Shown here in pieces: positions 43,621 through 52,904 of a stretch of DNA of 64,000 nucleotides. Positions within the stretch are counted from its first letter, which is position 1; each line of letters starts with the position of its first letter. The notes below the pieces were generated by a model. That model saw nothing but the letters and a program-made list of their open reading frames with translations, was not told the DNA's origin and ran no database searches. A program made the translations under genes and the position numbers. This DNA comes from Leptolyngbya sp. FACHB-8 (lineage in GTDB: Bacteria; Cyanobacteriota; Cyanobacteriia; Elainellales; Elainellaceae): contig NZ_JACJOO010000072.1 in NCBI RefSeq assembly GCF_014695575.1, forward strand, positions 43,163-107,162, in the 5' to 3' direction.

Positions 43621-46600
43621 CTACAGAACACGCTCTGTACTGATAACTCCGCTATCTCCAAGGGAAGCTTCATTTGAATCTGGCTTTTTTGGGAAAAAGC
43701 GATCAGTACCTTGCTTGATCAAAATGTAGATCATCGGAGTGATAAACAGGCTCAGCACTGTTCCAATAATGTAACCGCCAAACAGCGCTGTTCCAAGGGA
43801 TTGACGACTGGCAGCGCCGGCACCGGACGCAATCACCAGGGGGAAGAAGCCGACAATACCGGTTAGGGAGGTCATCAGAATGGGCCGGAGGCGGTCTTGG
43901 GCTGCTTCAATAGCTGCCTGGGTGATGGTCAGCCCCTTCTCCCGCAACTGATTGGCGTATTCCACAATCAGAATGGAGTTTTTACTGACCAGACCAATTA
44001 GCATGACCAGACCAATCTGACAGTAGACATCGTTGGATAGCCCCCGCAGAGACTGAGCCCCCAAAGCACCTAATATCGCCAGTGGTACCGTAATCAAAAT
44101 AATGATGGGGTCGATGTAGCTTTCGTACTGGGCGGCCAGCACCAGAAATACCATCAGGAGTCCTAGACCGAAAAATATAGGAGCCTGACCACCCGACTCA
44201 ATTTCCTCGAGAGCTGTACCTGTCCAGTCATAGCCCATGCTGGCAGGAAGAACCTGTTTGGCAATCCCTTCTATGGCACCAATAGCCTCTCCTGAACTGC
44301 GACCCGGGGCGGCGTTACCCTGCACAGAGATTGAACGGAAGAGGTTGTAATGGGTGATGGTCTGGGCAGTGGTAGCCGGAGTCAGGGTTACCAAATTGGC
44401 TAGAGGCACCATTTCTCCAGACCCCGATCGCACATAAAGCTGTTGCAGGTCATTGGGTTCAGAGCGGAACGGTTCATCTGCCTGGACATAGACCCGATAG
44501 GTTCGCCGTTCCAGGTTGAAGTCGTTGACATATTCCGAACCCAAAAAGCTCTGGAGGGTATCGTAAATGTCTTGAATGTCGATATTTAGGGCTTTAGCGC
44601 GATCGCGGTTCACATCTACCAACATCTGCGGTGTGTTTGCCGTGAAAGTGGTGAACACGGCTTGCAGGTTGGGGTTCTGGTTCGCCGCTCCAATCATCTG
44701 GAACGTATTGCCCAGCAGTTCACCCAGGGATAAAACACCCCGGCGGTCCTGCACCTCCATTTGGAATCCCCCAAAGTTCCCCAAACCCTGAATAGACGGG
44801 GGGTTGAGTGAAAAGATCCGGGCCTCTGACATGCCAAAGAATCGCATTTGCACCCGTTGGATAATAGAGGCCACACCGCTGTCTTTAGCGGTTCGTTCTT
44901 CCCATGGCTTCAATAGAGAGAACATAATGCCCTGGTTGGGAGCGACCCCGGCAAAACTAAATCCTGTAATAGCGAAGTTGGATAGGATTTCTGGCTGTTC
45001 CAGAATGATTTCTGATGCCTCATCCAGAATCTTCTTCGTATGGGTGAGGGAAACTCCTTCTGGAGCCTGTACCAACGTAATAAAGTAACCCTGATCCTCC
45101 TCGGGTAGGAAGGAGGAGGGAACGATACGGTAGACCCATGCAGTCAGTGCCAGGGCCGCAACGAAACAGGCCAGCACAACATATTTCAACTGGGTCAGCA
45201 GCGATAGAGAGCGGCGGTAGCGGTTGCGTACGGCGTCAAACCCGGCATTAAACCAGTCAAAAAATCGCCCCAGGAGGCCATGGTGCCCCCCTTCCCGCTG
45301 CCGTAAAAGCAGGGCCGCAAGGGCGGGGGAAAGGGTTAGCGCATTGAAGGTTGAAATGACGATGGAAAAGGCAATTGTCAACGCAAACTGTTGGTAAATT
45401 GCCCCTGTGGTTCCGGGAAACAGTGCCACAGGCACGAACACCGCAATCAGAGCCAGAGATGTTGCCACTACCGCCCCGGAAAGCTCTTGCATCGCTTCGA
45501 CAGCGGCCCGGAAAGGATGCATGCCCCGGTCTTGCACTTTGGCGGCGATCGCCTCCACCACCACAATGGCATCATCCACCACAACCCCAGTGGCCAGGGT
45601 CAGACCAAACAGGGTCAGGGTATTGATCGAGAAATCAAATAGCTTGGTGAAGATAAACGTGCCAAACAAGGATACGGGAATGGCCGCTCCTGGCACCACG
45701 ATGGAACGCCAATCTTGCAGGAACAGGTACAACACCAGTACCACCAGGACGACCGATTCAACCAGGGTTCTAATTACGTCTTCCAGCGATCGCTCCACAA
45801 AGGTTGTGGAGTCGAAGGCGACTGCATAGTTTAACCCAGGGGGGAAAGACTCCTTCAGACGCTCGAGTTCTGCTCTCACGGCTTCAGCTGTTTCTAGCGC
45901 ATTGGTTCCCGAACGCTGGGTAATTCCCAAACCCACAGCTTCCTGGTTGTTATAGGCGAGGAACGTGCCATAGTTTTCAGCACCTAGCTCCACCCGGCCG
46001 ACATCCCTGAGTCGAGTTAACGTCCCTCCAGCATTAGATACGACAAGGTTTTCAAACTCCTCCACGCTCTGGAGGCGGCTGTCGGCCCGCAGGCTAAGCT
46101 GGTATTCCTGATCCGGATTGGCGGGTTGTTGGCCTAACTGACCTGCCCCGACCTGAATATTCTGTTCGCGAATGGCACCCGATACGTCCTGTACCGTCAA
46201 TCCTCGGCTTGCCAAACGGTTGGGGTCAAGCCAGACCCGCATGGCAAATTTCCGTTCTCCAAAAATTTCAATAGAGCCAACCCCGGTAATGCGCCGCAGC
46301 GAGTTCACCATATAAAGGTCGGCGTAGTTACTCATGAATAGGCTGTCATACTCGCCATTCTCAGAGTAAATGGCGATCGCCATCAAAAAGTTACTGGACT
46401 GCTGTGATACCGTCACCCCCGTCTGGGTCACCAACCCCGGCAAACGCGGTTCTACCCGAGACACCCGGTTTTGTACGTTGACCGCTGCCAAATCGGGGTC
46501 TTGCCCTGCCTCAAAGGTTACTGTCACCTGGCTGGTACCATCACTCCCACTGCTGGAGCTGATGTAGCGCATCCCCTGTACCCCGTTGACCTCCTGCTCA

Positions 46601-46797
46601 ACCAGGTTGGTAACGGCGCTCTCAACGGTTTCGGCGTCAGCTCCGGCATAGTTGGAGGTCACCACCACCTGCGTGGGGCTGATGTCAGGAAACTGGGCAA
46701 TAGGCAGAGTGGGAATTGCCAGAATACCCGCAACGACGATAATGAGCGAACAGACCGTCGCAAAGACCGGACGTTCAATGAAAAACCTCGAAAACAT
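43621..46797 (-). CDS. RND efflux transporter, HAE1/AcrB type
   Basis: 1058 residues, the normal size for an inner-membrane proton-driven drug exporter. It starts FSRFFIERPVFATV, as in AcrB relatives, and has 12 membrane helices with two large periplasmic loops. The proton-relay Asp pair is in helix 4 (TGVVVDDAIVVVE) and a Lys in helix 10 (LVSKNSILIVEYA). The trimer works with the membrane-fusion protein encoded 181 bp upstream. An outer-membrane TolC partner is not in the window. Substrates cannot be predicted. Confidence 0.96.
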   Translation of the reverse strand: MFSRFFIERPVFATVCSLIIVVAGILAIPTLPIAQFPDISPTQVVVTSNYAGADAETVESAVTNLVEQEVNGVQGMRYISSSSGSDGTSQVTVTFEAGQDPDLAAVNVQNRVSRVEPRLPGLVTQTGVTVSQQSSNFLMAIAIYSENGEYDSLFMSNYADLYMVNSLRRITGVGSIEIFGERKFAMRVWLDPNRLASRGLTVQDVSGAIREQNIQVGAGQLGQQPANPDQEYQLSLRADSRLQSVEEFENLVVSNAGGTLTRLRDVGRVELGAENYGTFLAYNNQEAVGLGITQRSGTNALETAEAVRAELERLKESFPPGLNYAVAFDSTTFVERSLEDVIRTLVESVVLVVLVLYLFLQDWRSIVVPGAAIPVSLFGTFIFTKLFDFSINTLTLFGLTLATGVVVDDAIVVVEAIAAKVQDRGMHPFRAAVEAMQELSGAVVATSLALIAVFVPVALFPGTTGAIYQQFALTIAFSIVISTFNALTLSPALAALLLRQREGGHHGLLGRFFDWFNAGFDAVRNRYRRSLSLLTQLKYVVLACFVAALALTAWVYRIVPSSFLPEEDQGYFITLVQAPEGVSLTHTKKILDEASEIILEQPEILSNFAITGFSFAGVAPNQGIMFSLLKPWEERTAKDSGVASIIQRVQMRFFGMSEARIFSLNPPSIQGLGNFGGFQMEVQDRRGVLSLGELLGNTFQMIGAANQNPNLQAVFTTFTANTPQMLVDVNRDRAKALNIDIQDIYDTLQSFLGSEYVNDFNLERRTYRVYVQADEPFRSEPNDLQQLYVRSGSGEMVPLANLVTLTPATTAQTITHYNLFRSISVQGNAAPGRSSGEAIGAIEGIAKQVLPASMGYDWTGTALEEIESGGQAPIFFGLGLLMVFLVLAAQYESYIDPIIILITVPLAILGALGAQSLRGLSNDVYCQIGLVMLIGLVSKNSILIVEYANQLREKGLTITQAAIEAAQDRLRPILMTSLTGIVGFFPLVIASGAGAASRQSLGTALFGGYIIGTVLSLFITPMIYILIKQGTDRFFPKKPDSNEASLGDSGVISTERVL

Positions 46798-46978
46798 GGT
46801 GTAGCCTACCCCAGAAAACTACTTGCACACGGGAGGGCGATCGCTCAGCACTGAACGCTGAGCGAACTGCACTATCTCGTTGTCTGTCTTGACCTCCAGC
46901 CCCTGGTTGAAAAGCCCTGAGAAGGGTTATTTCTCATGCACCTTGTGCAGAAAAAACAATTCAAACCATCTTCAGGCT

Positions 46979-48235
46979 CTAGGGTTGCCCCATAGCCTGT
47001 TCCAGCATGATGGGTGCACCGTCTTGCAGGTTAAGCACCCCAGAAACGACCACCTGTTCCCCAGATTTCACCCCGGAAATCACCTGATAAGAATTACCCT
47101 GAATCTCACCCAGGTTCACCTGCCGTTGACGGGCAACTTGTTGAGGTTTCCCGTCTTCAGTTGTCCCTTCTCCTTTCTCGGCAACGAACACAAAGGTCTG
47201 TCCTGCAATTCGCGTAACGGCTATCGTTGGGATGAGAACCCCAGGCTTGCTGCTCCAGATCAGTCGCGTCCGTACAAATTGTCCATCTTTTAAGGAACCA
47301 TCGTTGCGGAAGCTGGCTTTTGCCAGTACTGACTGCTGTCCAGAATTCACCTCGGGAGAGATAAAGCTAATCTGTCCGCGGGAAACAGACTTTCCGCTCG
47401 CATCCAACAACTCCACAGGTAGCCCTACCCGCAACTCAGGAGCTCGTTCGATGGGAACCGATAGATTTAAATCCAAAGTGCTGTTTTGGATGATGTTCGT
47501 GAAGGTGTCACTCGAACTAACCAGGTCGCCTACTTTAAAGGGAATGTCGCCCACAATGCCACCAATAGGGGCGGTGAGGCGGCGATCGCTCACATCCTCC
47601 TGGGCAACTTCCTGGTCAGCCCGAGCCCGACCGAGTTGGGCTTGAGTTTCAGCCAGCGCGGCTTGAGCTGCCCCTAAATTTTCTTCCGCAACCCGCAGCG
47701 AGGCTAGGGCTGTTGTCCGTTCATTGGCTGCACGGTCAAGTTCTTGTTGAGATAGAGCCCCTTCCGCTGTGAGGGTGCGGGTACGCTCGTATTCTCGGTT
47801 CTGCAATTCCACATCCGCTGCTGCCCGAGCACGTTCTGCATCCGCTGCACGGACACGGGCCTGGTTCGTGGTGACCGCAGCAGATGAAGCGGCCACATCA
47901 GCGGCGGCACCGCTGGCTTGGGCACGGGTTTGGTCAGCACGCAGTTGTGCTATGACGGTCCCGGCCTCAACTCGCTGCCCTGGAGTGACAAAAACCTCAA
48001 CAACTCGAGCGCTTACTTCTGGGCGGAGGGCAACCTTTTCCTGGGCCTCTAATGCCCCCACAAATTCTGAAAACTCCTGGACCGTGTCGGCAGAAACTTG
48101 TTCCAGTTGTACCGGGGTAGGAGGTTGCCCTTGGCCCATGGCTGGGCCACCTCCCCGACAGGAACTCACCATCAAGGAGAGGGCTAAGGCTACACCGATT
48201 GATGAATGACGGCGAATGAACCGAAGACTAAGCAT
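46979..48235 (-). CDS. RND periplasmic adaptor (membrane-fusion protein)
   Basis: 418 residues. A lipobox-like MVSSC at about 22-26 after a hydrophobic stretch suggests a lipid anchor. Order: barrel-sandwich half (about 60-95), long coiled-coil hairpin of Ala/Gln/Arg-rich repeats (about 100-210), second lipoyl half (LTAPIGGIVGD), beta-barrel (SSDTFTNII..., about 240-320) and the membrane-proximal part. It bridges the RND pump at 43621 and an outer-membrane channel. The two genes are co-oriented and probably form one operon. Confidence 0.95.
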   Translation of the reverse strand: MLSLRFIRRHSSIGVALALSLMVSSCRGGGPAMGQGQPPTPVQLEQVSADTVQEFSEFVGALEAQEKVALRPEVSARVVEVFVTPGQRVEAGTVIAQLRADQTRAQASGAAADVAASSAAVTTNQARVRAADAERARAAADVELQNREYERTRTLTAEGALSQQELDRAANERTTALASLRVAEENLGAAQAALAETQAQLGRARADQEVAQEDVSDRRLTAPIGGIVGDIPFKVGDLVSSSDTFTNIIQNSTLDLNLSVPIERAPELRVGLPVELLDASGKSVSRGQISFISPEVNSGQQSVLAKASFRNDGSLKDGQFVRTRLIWSSKPGVLIPTIAVTRIAGQTFVFVAEKGEGTTEDGKPQQVARQRQVNLGEIQGNSYQVISGVKSGEQVVVSGVLNLQDGAPIMLEQAMGQP

Positions 48236-48440
48236 GGGATTGGGGTAGTCAGCGAGGGAAAGGGCCAGATCGGATGCTTCAAGCAGTGGTGTTTCTTAAG
48301 AACGATAAACCAATGTCGATTCATTCCCCTGGAGGTTAAGAAATTCTAGTAAAAGGAAGTAGAACCATTGGTTCCATCCACACCAGACTGTCATGAAGGA
48401 TTTTAGAAAAGGAGCATAGCAGTCTATCTCGCAAGGCACA

Positions 48441-49991
48441 TCACCCACATGGGCTAGCCAATTTTTCTAGCAATAATTGATGTTGCTGGGGTGAGGCTAG
48501 AGTATTTGCGGTGATAAAGCTGCTGGCTGCTACAGCAGGCAACCCAATGCCGGGGAAGGTAGAGTCTCCGCAACACCAAAGCCCTGGAATCGGAGTGCGA
48601 GCGCCAGGAAACATTCCCCTGCCAGCAGGAATCGCAGGGCCATAGGAGCCTCGATGACGGCGAAGATAACGAGCATGGGTTAAGGGGGTGCCTGTTAGTG
48701 TCACGTCACAGCGCGATCGCACTCCCGGAATGACTTGTTCTAAGGCTTGCCACATAACCGCTGACCGAGCTTCTTTCTGCTGCATGTACGCATCGCTGTG
48801 CCGATCCAATCCTTCCCAGAGTTCGAAGGGCTCATTGCCCGGTGTGTAGGCATGAATGACGTGTTTACCTGGGGGAGCCAGAGACGGATCAAGAACAGAG
48901 GGAATAGATATCAGCACAACGTTTTGCGGCGCATCAATACCCTGTGCCCAATCGCCTACCCAAATAAAATGGCAGGGCAAATCCGCCGGAAGCCCTGTCG
49001 CGTCAATGCCTAGATGCAAGTGCATGAAGCTGGCACAGGGAGGAATGGCCTGTCGCTGTTTGAGAAACCGCTGCGGTAGCTGATCTGCTGGTAGTAGCTT
49101 GAGGGTATCCCATACAGATGCATTGGAGATAATGGCACGACGCGCATGAATTCGCTGGCCATTTCGAAGCTGAACGGCGATCGCCCGCCCCTCTTTCAGG
49201 ACCACCTGCTCCACATGGGCATTCAACCGTAGCTGGCCCCCATGTTTCTCCAGCCCACGCACCAGGGCTGCTACTAATCCTGCACTCCCACCAACGGGAT
49301 AATCCAACTGCACCTCAGGACGGTACCAGTCCGCAAACATAAAAGCGACTTCAGCGGCACTGGTGCTATGAGCGGGCAAACCTGAGAGCAGAAAACACAG
49401 CATATCTAACCAGTTGCGGATAAAGGGGTCCTGAACAACTTTGTCCATTAACGGACCAAAAGCCCCTGTGATCCGAGCCACGTTAGGCAAGTGGGAAAGC
49501 AGAGTTGGAATGTAACGGTGGAGAATTTGTGGAGCTCTCCAGTCTAAGCGGAAGGCGGCAGTGGGAAGGGCGATCGCTGCGTCTTTGAGGGGCTCCATAA
49601 ACCGTTGAAGTTGCCGCCATTCTTGTACCGCAGCTTCTCCTCGCAGGGCATGCAGCACTTCACAGAATTGCTCTGCCCCCACAGATGTATCAAAGCGGCC
49701 TTCAGGTAAGAGGCACCCCCAGGTGTCATAGGTTAAACAAGGAACTGTTTCATCGAGCGCATCGAGAACCTGTCTGAGAGGATTGGCGGATGGATAGGAC
49801 AAGCCAGAATACAGGGATGGACCAGAATCAAACCGAAAGCCCTGTCGCTCGAAGCCATGGGCTGCACCACCGGGGATGCTATGACTTTCGCAAACGACTA
49901 CTTCAAAGCCGTACTGCGCTAATAACGCACTACAGCAAAGCCCTCCAATTCCGCTACCAATAACCACAATATCTACATCCGCTTCAACCAT
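48441..49991 (-). CDS. CrtISO-like FAD-dependent carotenoid oxidoreductase
   Basis: 516 residues from the ATG at 49991; a longer frame to 50033 adds 14 residues. Related to phytoene desaturases and carotene isomerase CrtISO. The N-terminal FAD motif is DIVVIGSGIGGLCCSALLA with the second Gly/Glu part VVVCESHSIPGGAAHGF. The C-terminal FAD contact is GLWCCGDSTFPGIGLPAVAAS. It could isomerise or dehydrogenate a carotenoid in the membrane; the CrtISO-type motif spacing is seen, but the exact substrate is open. No carotenoid gene is adjacent. Confidence 0.83.
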   Translation of the reverse strand: MVEADVDIVVIGSGIGGLCCSALLAQYGFEVVVCESHSIPGGAAHGFERQGFRFDSGPSLYSGLSYPSANPLRQVLDALDETVPCLTYDTWGCLLPEGRFDTSVGAEQFCEVLHALRGEAAVQEWRQLQRFMEPLKDAAIALPTAAFRLDWRAPQILHRYIPTLLSHLPNVARITGAFGPLMDKVVQDPFIRNWLDMLCFLLSGLPAHSTSAAEVAFMFADWYRPEVQLDYPVGGSAGLVAALVRGLEKHGGQLRLNAHVEQVVLKEGRAIAVQLRNGQRIHARRAIISNASVWDTLKLLPADQLPQRFLKQRQAIPPCASFMHLHLGIDATGLPADLPCHFIWVGDWAQGIDAPQNVVLISIPSVLDPSLAPPGKHVIHAYTPGNEPFELWEGLDRHSDAYMQQKEARSAVMWQALEQVIPGVRSRCDVTLTGTPLTHARYLRRHRGSYGPAIPAGRGMFPGARTPIPGLWCCGDSTFPGIGLPAVAASSFITANTLASPQQHQLLLEKLASPCG

Positions 49992-50033
49992 AAGCTGATA
50001 CGAGGTCCTGTAAAAATCCTTACCAAAGTGCAT

Positions 50034-50450
50034 TCAGAGCGGGTTGGAACGTTGTCCCTCTAGGGTGAGGCTCCCATGAATCAACCCTTTCAGAACCTTT
50101 TCATCATTCTCTTTAGTATTGTGCTGGTACTGAGCATCAAGCACAACATCTATTAATGAATGCTGGAATTAACTTAGGATCTTCTACAGAAGAAAACAGG
50201 GTTTTATGAAATTCACAGTCCTTAGTTGGGGGCGCATTTCTGATGGCTGCACGTTACATAGCCATCAAGAAACATAATCATGAACCACGAAGATGAATCA
50301 TATATGCTCGCAAAATACACTTTTAGAAGTGTGCAATTTGTTAGAGGCATCCTATCTTTTGATAGACGGTCTGGAGATAGAGGGCAAAACGGAAGACTTC
50401 CCATAGACTGCTTTAATACACGAGCTTGAGACTATCTGGGGGATGGGTTA
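50034..50450. other. Intergenic region with a candidate microprotein gene and a small hairpin
   Basis: 417 bp. It contains the 26-codon frame at 50076 and a hairpin TGATGGCT/AGCCATCA at about 50240-50268. The remainder is A/T-rich and is not assigned. Confidence 0.5.
50076..50156 (+). CDS. Candidate 26-residue single-helix membrane protein
   Basis: A short frame ATG...TAA reads MNQPFQNLF, then a hydrophobic run IILFSIVLVLSI, and ends KHNIY. TGAGG lies five bases upstream of the ATG, a good ribosome-binding site. The layout (short polar start, one helix, basic polar end) fits the tiny membrane subunits found in photosynthetic complexes, but the sequence matches none that I know (PetN, PetL, PetM, PsbM, PsbT and others were compared from memory). 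It lies upstream of and divergent from the CrtISO-like gene. Only expression or conservation data could settle it. Confidence 0.4.
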   Translation: MNQPFQNLFIILFSIVLVLSIKHNIY

Positions 50451-50672
50451 ATGTTTCATACGTTGGAGGCCGCTGTAAGACCGTTAATGCTAAATAGCCG
50501 AGTTCTGGATGTCGCCTATGAACACTACTTAAAGGCGTCTCAGTCCAGCTCGCCCACCATTAACCTGAGAGCGATCGCAAAAGAAACGGGTGAAAGTTTG
50601 TTGACTTGCCGAAACGCAATTGTAGAAGCAAATAGTCTGGGTCGGTTCCCTAATTGCACATTAGAAAGTTAA
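50451..50672 (+). CDS. Small protein with a possible helix-turn-helix
   Basis: 73 residues. GGGGGATGGGTTA precedes the ATG. Residues about 36-65 (INLRAIAKETGESLLTCRNA) have the spacing of a helix-turn-helix: an alpha helix, Gly turn and second helix. No family is recognised. It stands alone; the HD hydrolase on the other side is convergent, with a hairpin (50763-50807) between them. Confidence 0.45.
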   Translation: MFHTLEAAVRPLMLNSRVLDVAYEHYLKASQSSSPTINLRAIAKETGESLLTCRNAIVEANSLGRFPNCTLES

Positions 50673-50762
50673 TGTGTGTATCCAATGTCATGAATGGCTG
50701 AAGAAACCAAAATAGTCATCAAGTACGTTTGGAAAAATCATTCAAAATATGAGCTTTATGAG

Positions 50763-50807
50763 ATGAGCATTTTGCCCGACCAAAACACGGTCCGGCAAAA
50801 TGCTCAT
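50763..50807. repeat. Hairpin between two convergent genes
   Basis: ATGAGCATTTTGCC and its complement with an inner GAC/GTC pair, about 17 bp of stem with one mismatch. Confidence 0.6.
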
Positions 50808-50864
50808 ACACAAAGCTGAGTTTGTGAGAAATCAAACAAAATTGGTATTGCAAAGCTGGGTCTG

Positions 50865-51491
50865 TTATGCAGATTGAACAGAATCTGTCAGGTAACCAGC
50901 GGCGATCGCTTCTGCAATCTGTGTTTCTACAAAACCCCATAGAGCAGGGGCTCCGATTTTTACCGCTTGCAGACGTTGTAAGACCCGCTCACGTGATACT
51001 CCGTACTTGCGCCAGGTACCACCCTGGGTCTGGAGGTTATGAAGAAATGGTTGGAAACAGTCCATCGCTCGGGCAAATTGGGCTTCTGGGGTTTCACCGG
51101 CCTCAAACTCATCCCACAAGGCCCGAAAAGTGACAGCCAGATCGGTAGGCAGCAAACCAAAAATTCGTTGAGCTGCTTGTAATTCACGTTCTACCTTACT
51201 CTGGTTGCTCTGCTCGTCAAAGCAGAAAGTATCGCCAGCATCAATTTCGACCACATCATGCAACAGCAAAAGTTGAACAGCATGGTTAGTATTGATGGGT
51301 TTATGGGCATACTCTGAGAGGGCGATCGCCATCACTGCCAAGTGCCAGGAGTGCTCAGCACTATTCTCTCGACGCGAGTTATCTGTCAGGGACGTTTGTC
51401 GCAAGATTTGTTTGAGGCGATCGAGTTCCAGGATAAATTGCAGCTGTGCAATGAGTCGAGGATCGAAATCAGTGGAATTGGGTAATATCAT
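50865..51491 (-). CDS. HD-domain hydrolase, HDDC2/YfbR type
   Basis: 208 residues. The metal-binding residues are in order: His in SAEHSWHLA (about 46), the HD pair in LLLHDVVEIDAGD (about 78-79) and Asp in ARAMDCFQPFLHN (about 143). This pattern and the size fit 5'-deoxynucleotidase-type HD proteins, which remove phosphate from deoxynucleoside monophosphates. Actual substrate not shown. It is a single gene. Confidence 0.87.
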   Translation of the reverse strand: MILPNSTDFDPRLIAQLQFILELDRLKQILRQTSLTDNSRRENSAEHSWHLAVMAIALSEYAHKPINTNHAVQLLLLHDVVEIDAGDTFCFDEQSNQSKVERELQAAQRIFGLLPTDLAVTFRALWDEFEAGETPEAQFARAMDCFQPFLHNLQTQGGTWRKYGVSRERVLQRLQAVKIGAPALWGFVETQIAEAIAAGYLTDSVQSA

Positions 51492-51762
51492 CTGCGGAAT
51501 TCTACGGAGTATGCCTGGTCATTTAAATGACATGGTCTAAAGCCTGCAAAACTTTGCCAGCTGATTTCTCAGGAAAATTGCAAAGTTTTGAATTAGATTT
51601 TCCCCTTCTTTAAAAAGAAAATTAGGTGTTTTGTCCCATGGTGATACGGTTTAGCCTATGTCAGTTTAATATTTGATTGAACAGTCGTACATGGTTGTTC
51701 AATGTGCGTCCCAGTTCCTTGGGAGCTACCCCTGTAAAGTTGTGAAGCACGGTGTACCAGAC

Positions 51763-52095
51763 ATGAGTTCCTCTTTTACGATCGTGAAGCCAGTCGGTGT
51801 CCTCGATGCTACCCAGACTGCTCAGCTCAGAAGCCAAATTGATGATGCTATGCAGTCAGGCGCATCCACGGTGCTAGTCGATTTCGAACAGGTGAGTTTT
51901 ATGGACAGCTCAGGGTTGGGTGCATTAGTTGGAGCGTTTAAATCCCTACGTGCTCGGGGTGGAAAACTCTACGTTTGTTCTATTAACGAACAAATTCGAA
52001 TTTTATTTGAGCTGACCAGTATGGATCGCGTGTTCGATATCTTTTCTAGCCAGGAAGAATTCAGTCGCAAAGCTTTTTCTGGCACCTCTGCATGA
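51763..52095 (+). CDS. STAS-domain anti-anti-sigma factor
   Basis: 110 residues from the ATG at 51763; the frame opens 30 codons earlier but the STAS fold starts here with SSSFTIVKPVGVLDATQTAQ. The phospho-acceptor Ser is in VSFMDSSGLGALVGAF, the canonical site. Such proteins bind an anti-sigma factor or kinase when unphosphorylated. No kinase or sigma gene is adjacent, so it may be served by distant partners, among them the PP2C phosphatase at 16652. A terminator follows. Confidence 0.88.
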   Translation: MSSSFTIVKPVGVLDATQTAQLRSQIDDAMQSGASTVLVDFEQVSFMDSSGLGALVGAFKSLRARGGKLYVCSINEQIRILFELTSMDRVFDIFSSQEEFSRKAFSGTSA

Positions 52096-52148
52096 GGCGA
52101 TAGACGGACGTAAAAGCATCCTTTACTCTCCATAGATTGCAGTCAATG

Positions 52149-52176
52149 GCCATCTGGATCATAGATGGCTTTTTTA
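52149..52176 (+). terminator. Terminator of the STAS gene
   Basis: GCCATCT/AGATGGC stem with a 7-nt loop, followed by six T. It lies about 55 bp past the stop codon. Confidence 0.8.
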
Positions 52177-52201
52177 CGGCTCAATTCTTCAAGAAATCAG
52201 C

Positions 52202-52276
52202 AATTCTCATTTTGGAATCCAACCCGAAAATAGCCCGCCGAAGACGGGCTATTTTCGGGCTTCAAAGCTGAGAATT
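52202..52276. repeat. Repeat family C, copy 1
   Basis: Outer ends AATTCTCA and TGAGAATT, inner stem CCCGAAAATAGCCCG with CGGGCTATTTTCGGG. The inner stem and the flank TTCAAAGCTGAGA recur at 55741-55849. Confidence 0.75.
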
Positions 52277-52453
52277 ACTGTCAAGAAATAGCCGTACACC
52301 ATCGGGTAATACTTTCGCCATTTTTCTCAAGCGTTTGAGAAAAATGGCAAGTATGTTGAGCGGGTTAAGACAGTTCTGAACCTTCAGTGCTGCGTATCTC
52401 ACACCTATCAACAGCTGTGGAGGAAAGGCCATAATGTGTCCCTTCCTCTACAC

Positions 52454-52533
52454 TAGACCTCCTGTGTGAATCGTTGCGCGACTCCGCCGCGCAACGATTC
52501 ACGCTCCAAAAAACGATTCATACAGGAGGTCTA
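52454..52533. repeat. Three-arm alternative hairpin
   Basis: The left arm TGAATCGTTGCGCG pairs with CGCGCAACGATTCA (ends 52501). A second copy AACGATTCA at 52512-52520 is followed by ACAGGAGGTCTA and can pair with the longer left arm TAGACCTCCTGTGTGAATCGTT. The layout mirrors that at 16514-16601. Confidence 0.75.
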
Positions 52534-52620
52534 CTTAATGGATGGTCTAGAAGACGATCGGAATCGAGTGCCACGCTGAGAAAGCAGCAAAACCGGGCTT
52601 GCTGATGATACTGTGTGCTT

Positions 52621-52845
52621 CTATGCCAGATCTAAATATTGTTCATCCATCAAGAATACGCCTCGGTTAAAGCGAATTCCCCAGTAACCTCCAGGGCGGC
52701 GGTCTAGGATAACTCCTTCTTCCCCTAGAGTAATGACGTTGGGAGGCCGCAACATAGGCATGGGGTCAGCGGTTTTGACATAAGGAGGTAGCATAGCGAT
52801 GCGGACGCGATCGCCTACCTTAAAGGATTTTGCTGGCTCGGACAT
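52621..52845 (-). CDS. sipA: NblS-interacting regulator SipA
   Basis: 74 residues from the ATG at 52845, with AAGGAAG upstream; the frame reaches 52905 but the extra residues are not conserved. The sequence matches SipA of cyanobacteria: VGDRVRIAMLPPYVKTADP, then MPMLRPPNVITLGEEG and DRRPGGYWGIRF. It folds as an SH3-like barrel. SipA binds the histidine kinase NblS and modulates high-light and stress signalling; no kinase gene is adjacent. It lies 59 bp downstream of mntC and may be read through from it. Confidence 0.92.
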   Translation of the reverse strand: MSEPAKSFKVGDRVRIAMLPPYVKTADPMPMLRPPNVITLGEEGVILDRRPGGYWGIRFNRGVFLMDEQYLDLA

Positions 52846-52904
52846 AGTTTCTTCCTTGGCTTCCGCCATCACTTTGTTGTATGGCGGGTAAAAGTTCCCA
52901 CACA

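Larger units (their letters stand above)
52096..52620. other. Intergenic region with terminator and three hairpin elements
   Basis: 525 bp between two converging genes. From left: terminator (52149-52176), repeat family C copy (52202-52276), a 14-bp hairpin GCCATTTTTCTCAA (52317-52348) and the three-arm structure at 52454-52533. No gene is supported. Confidence 0.65.
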
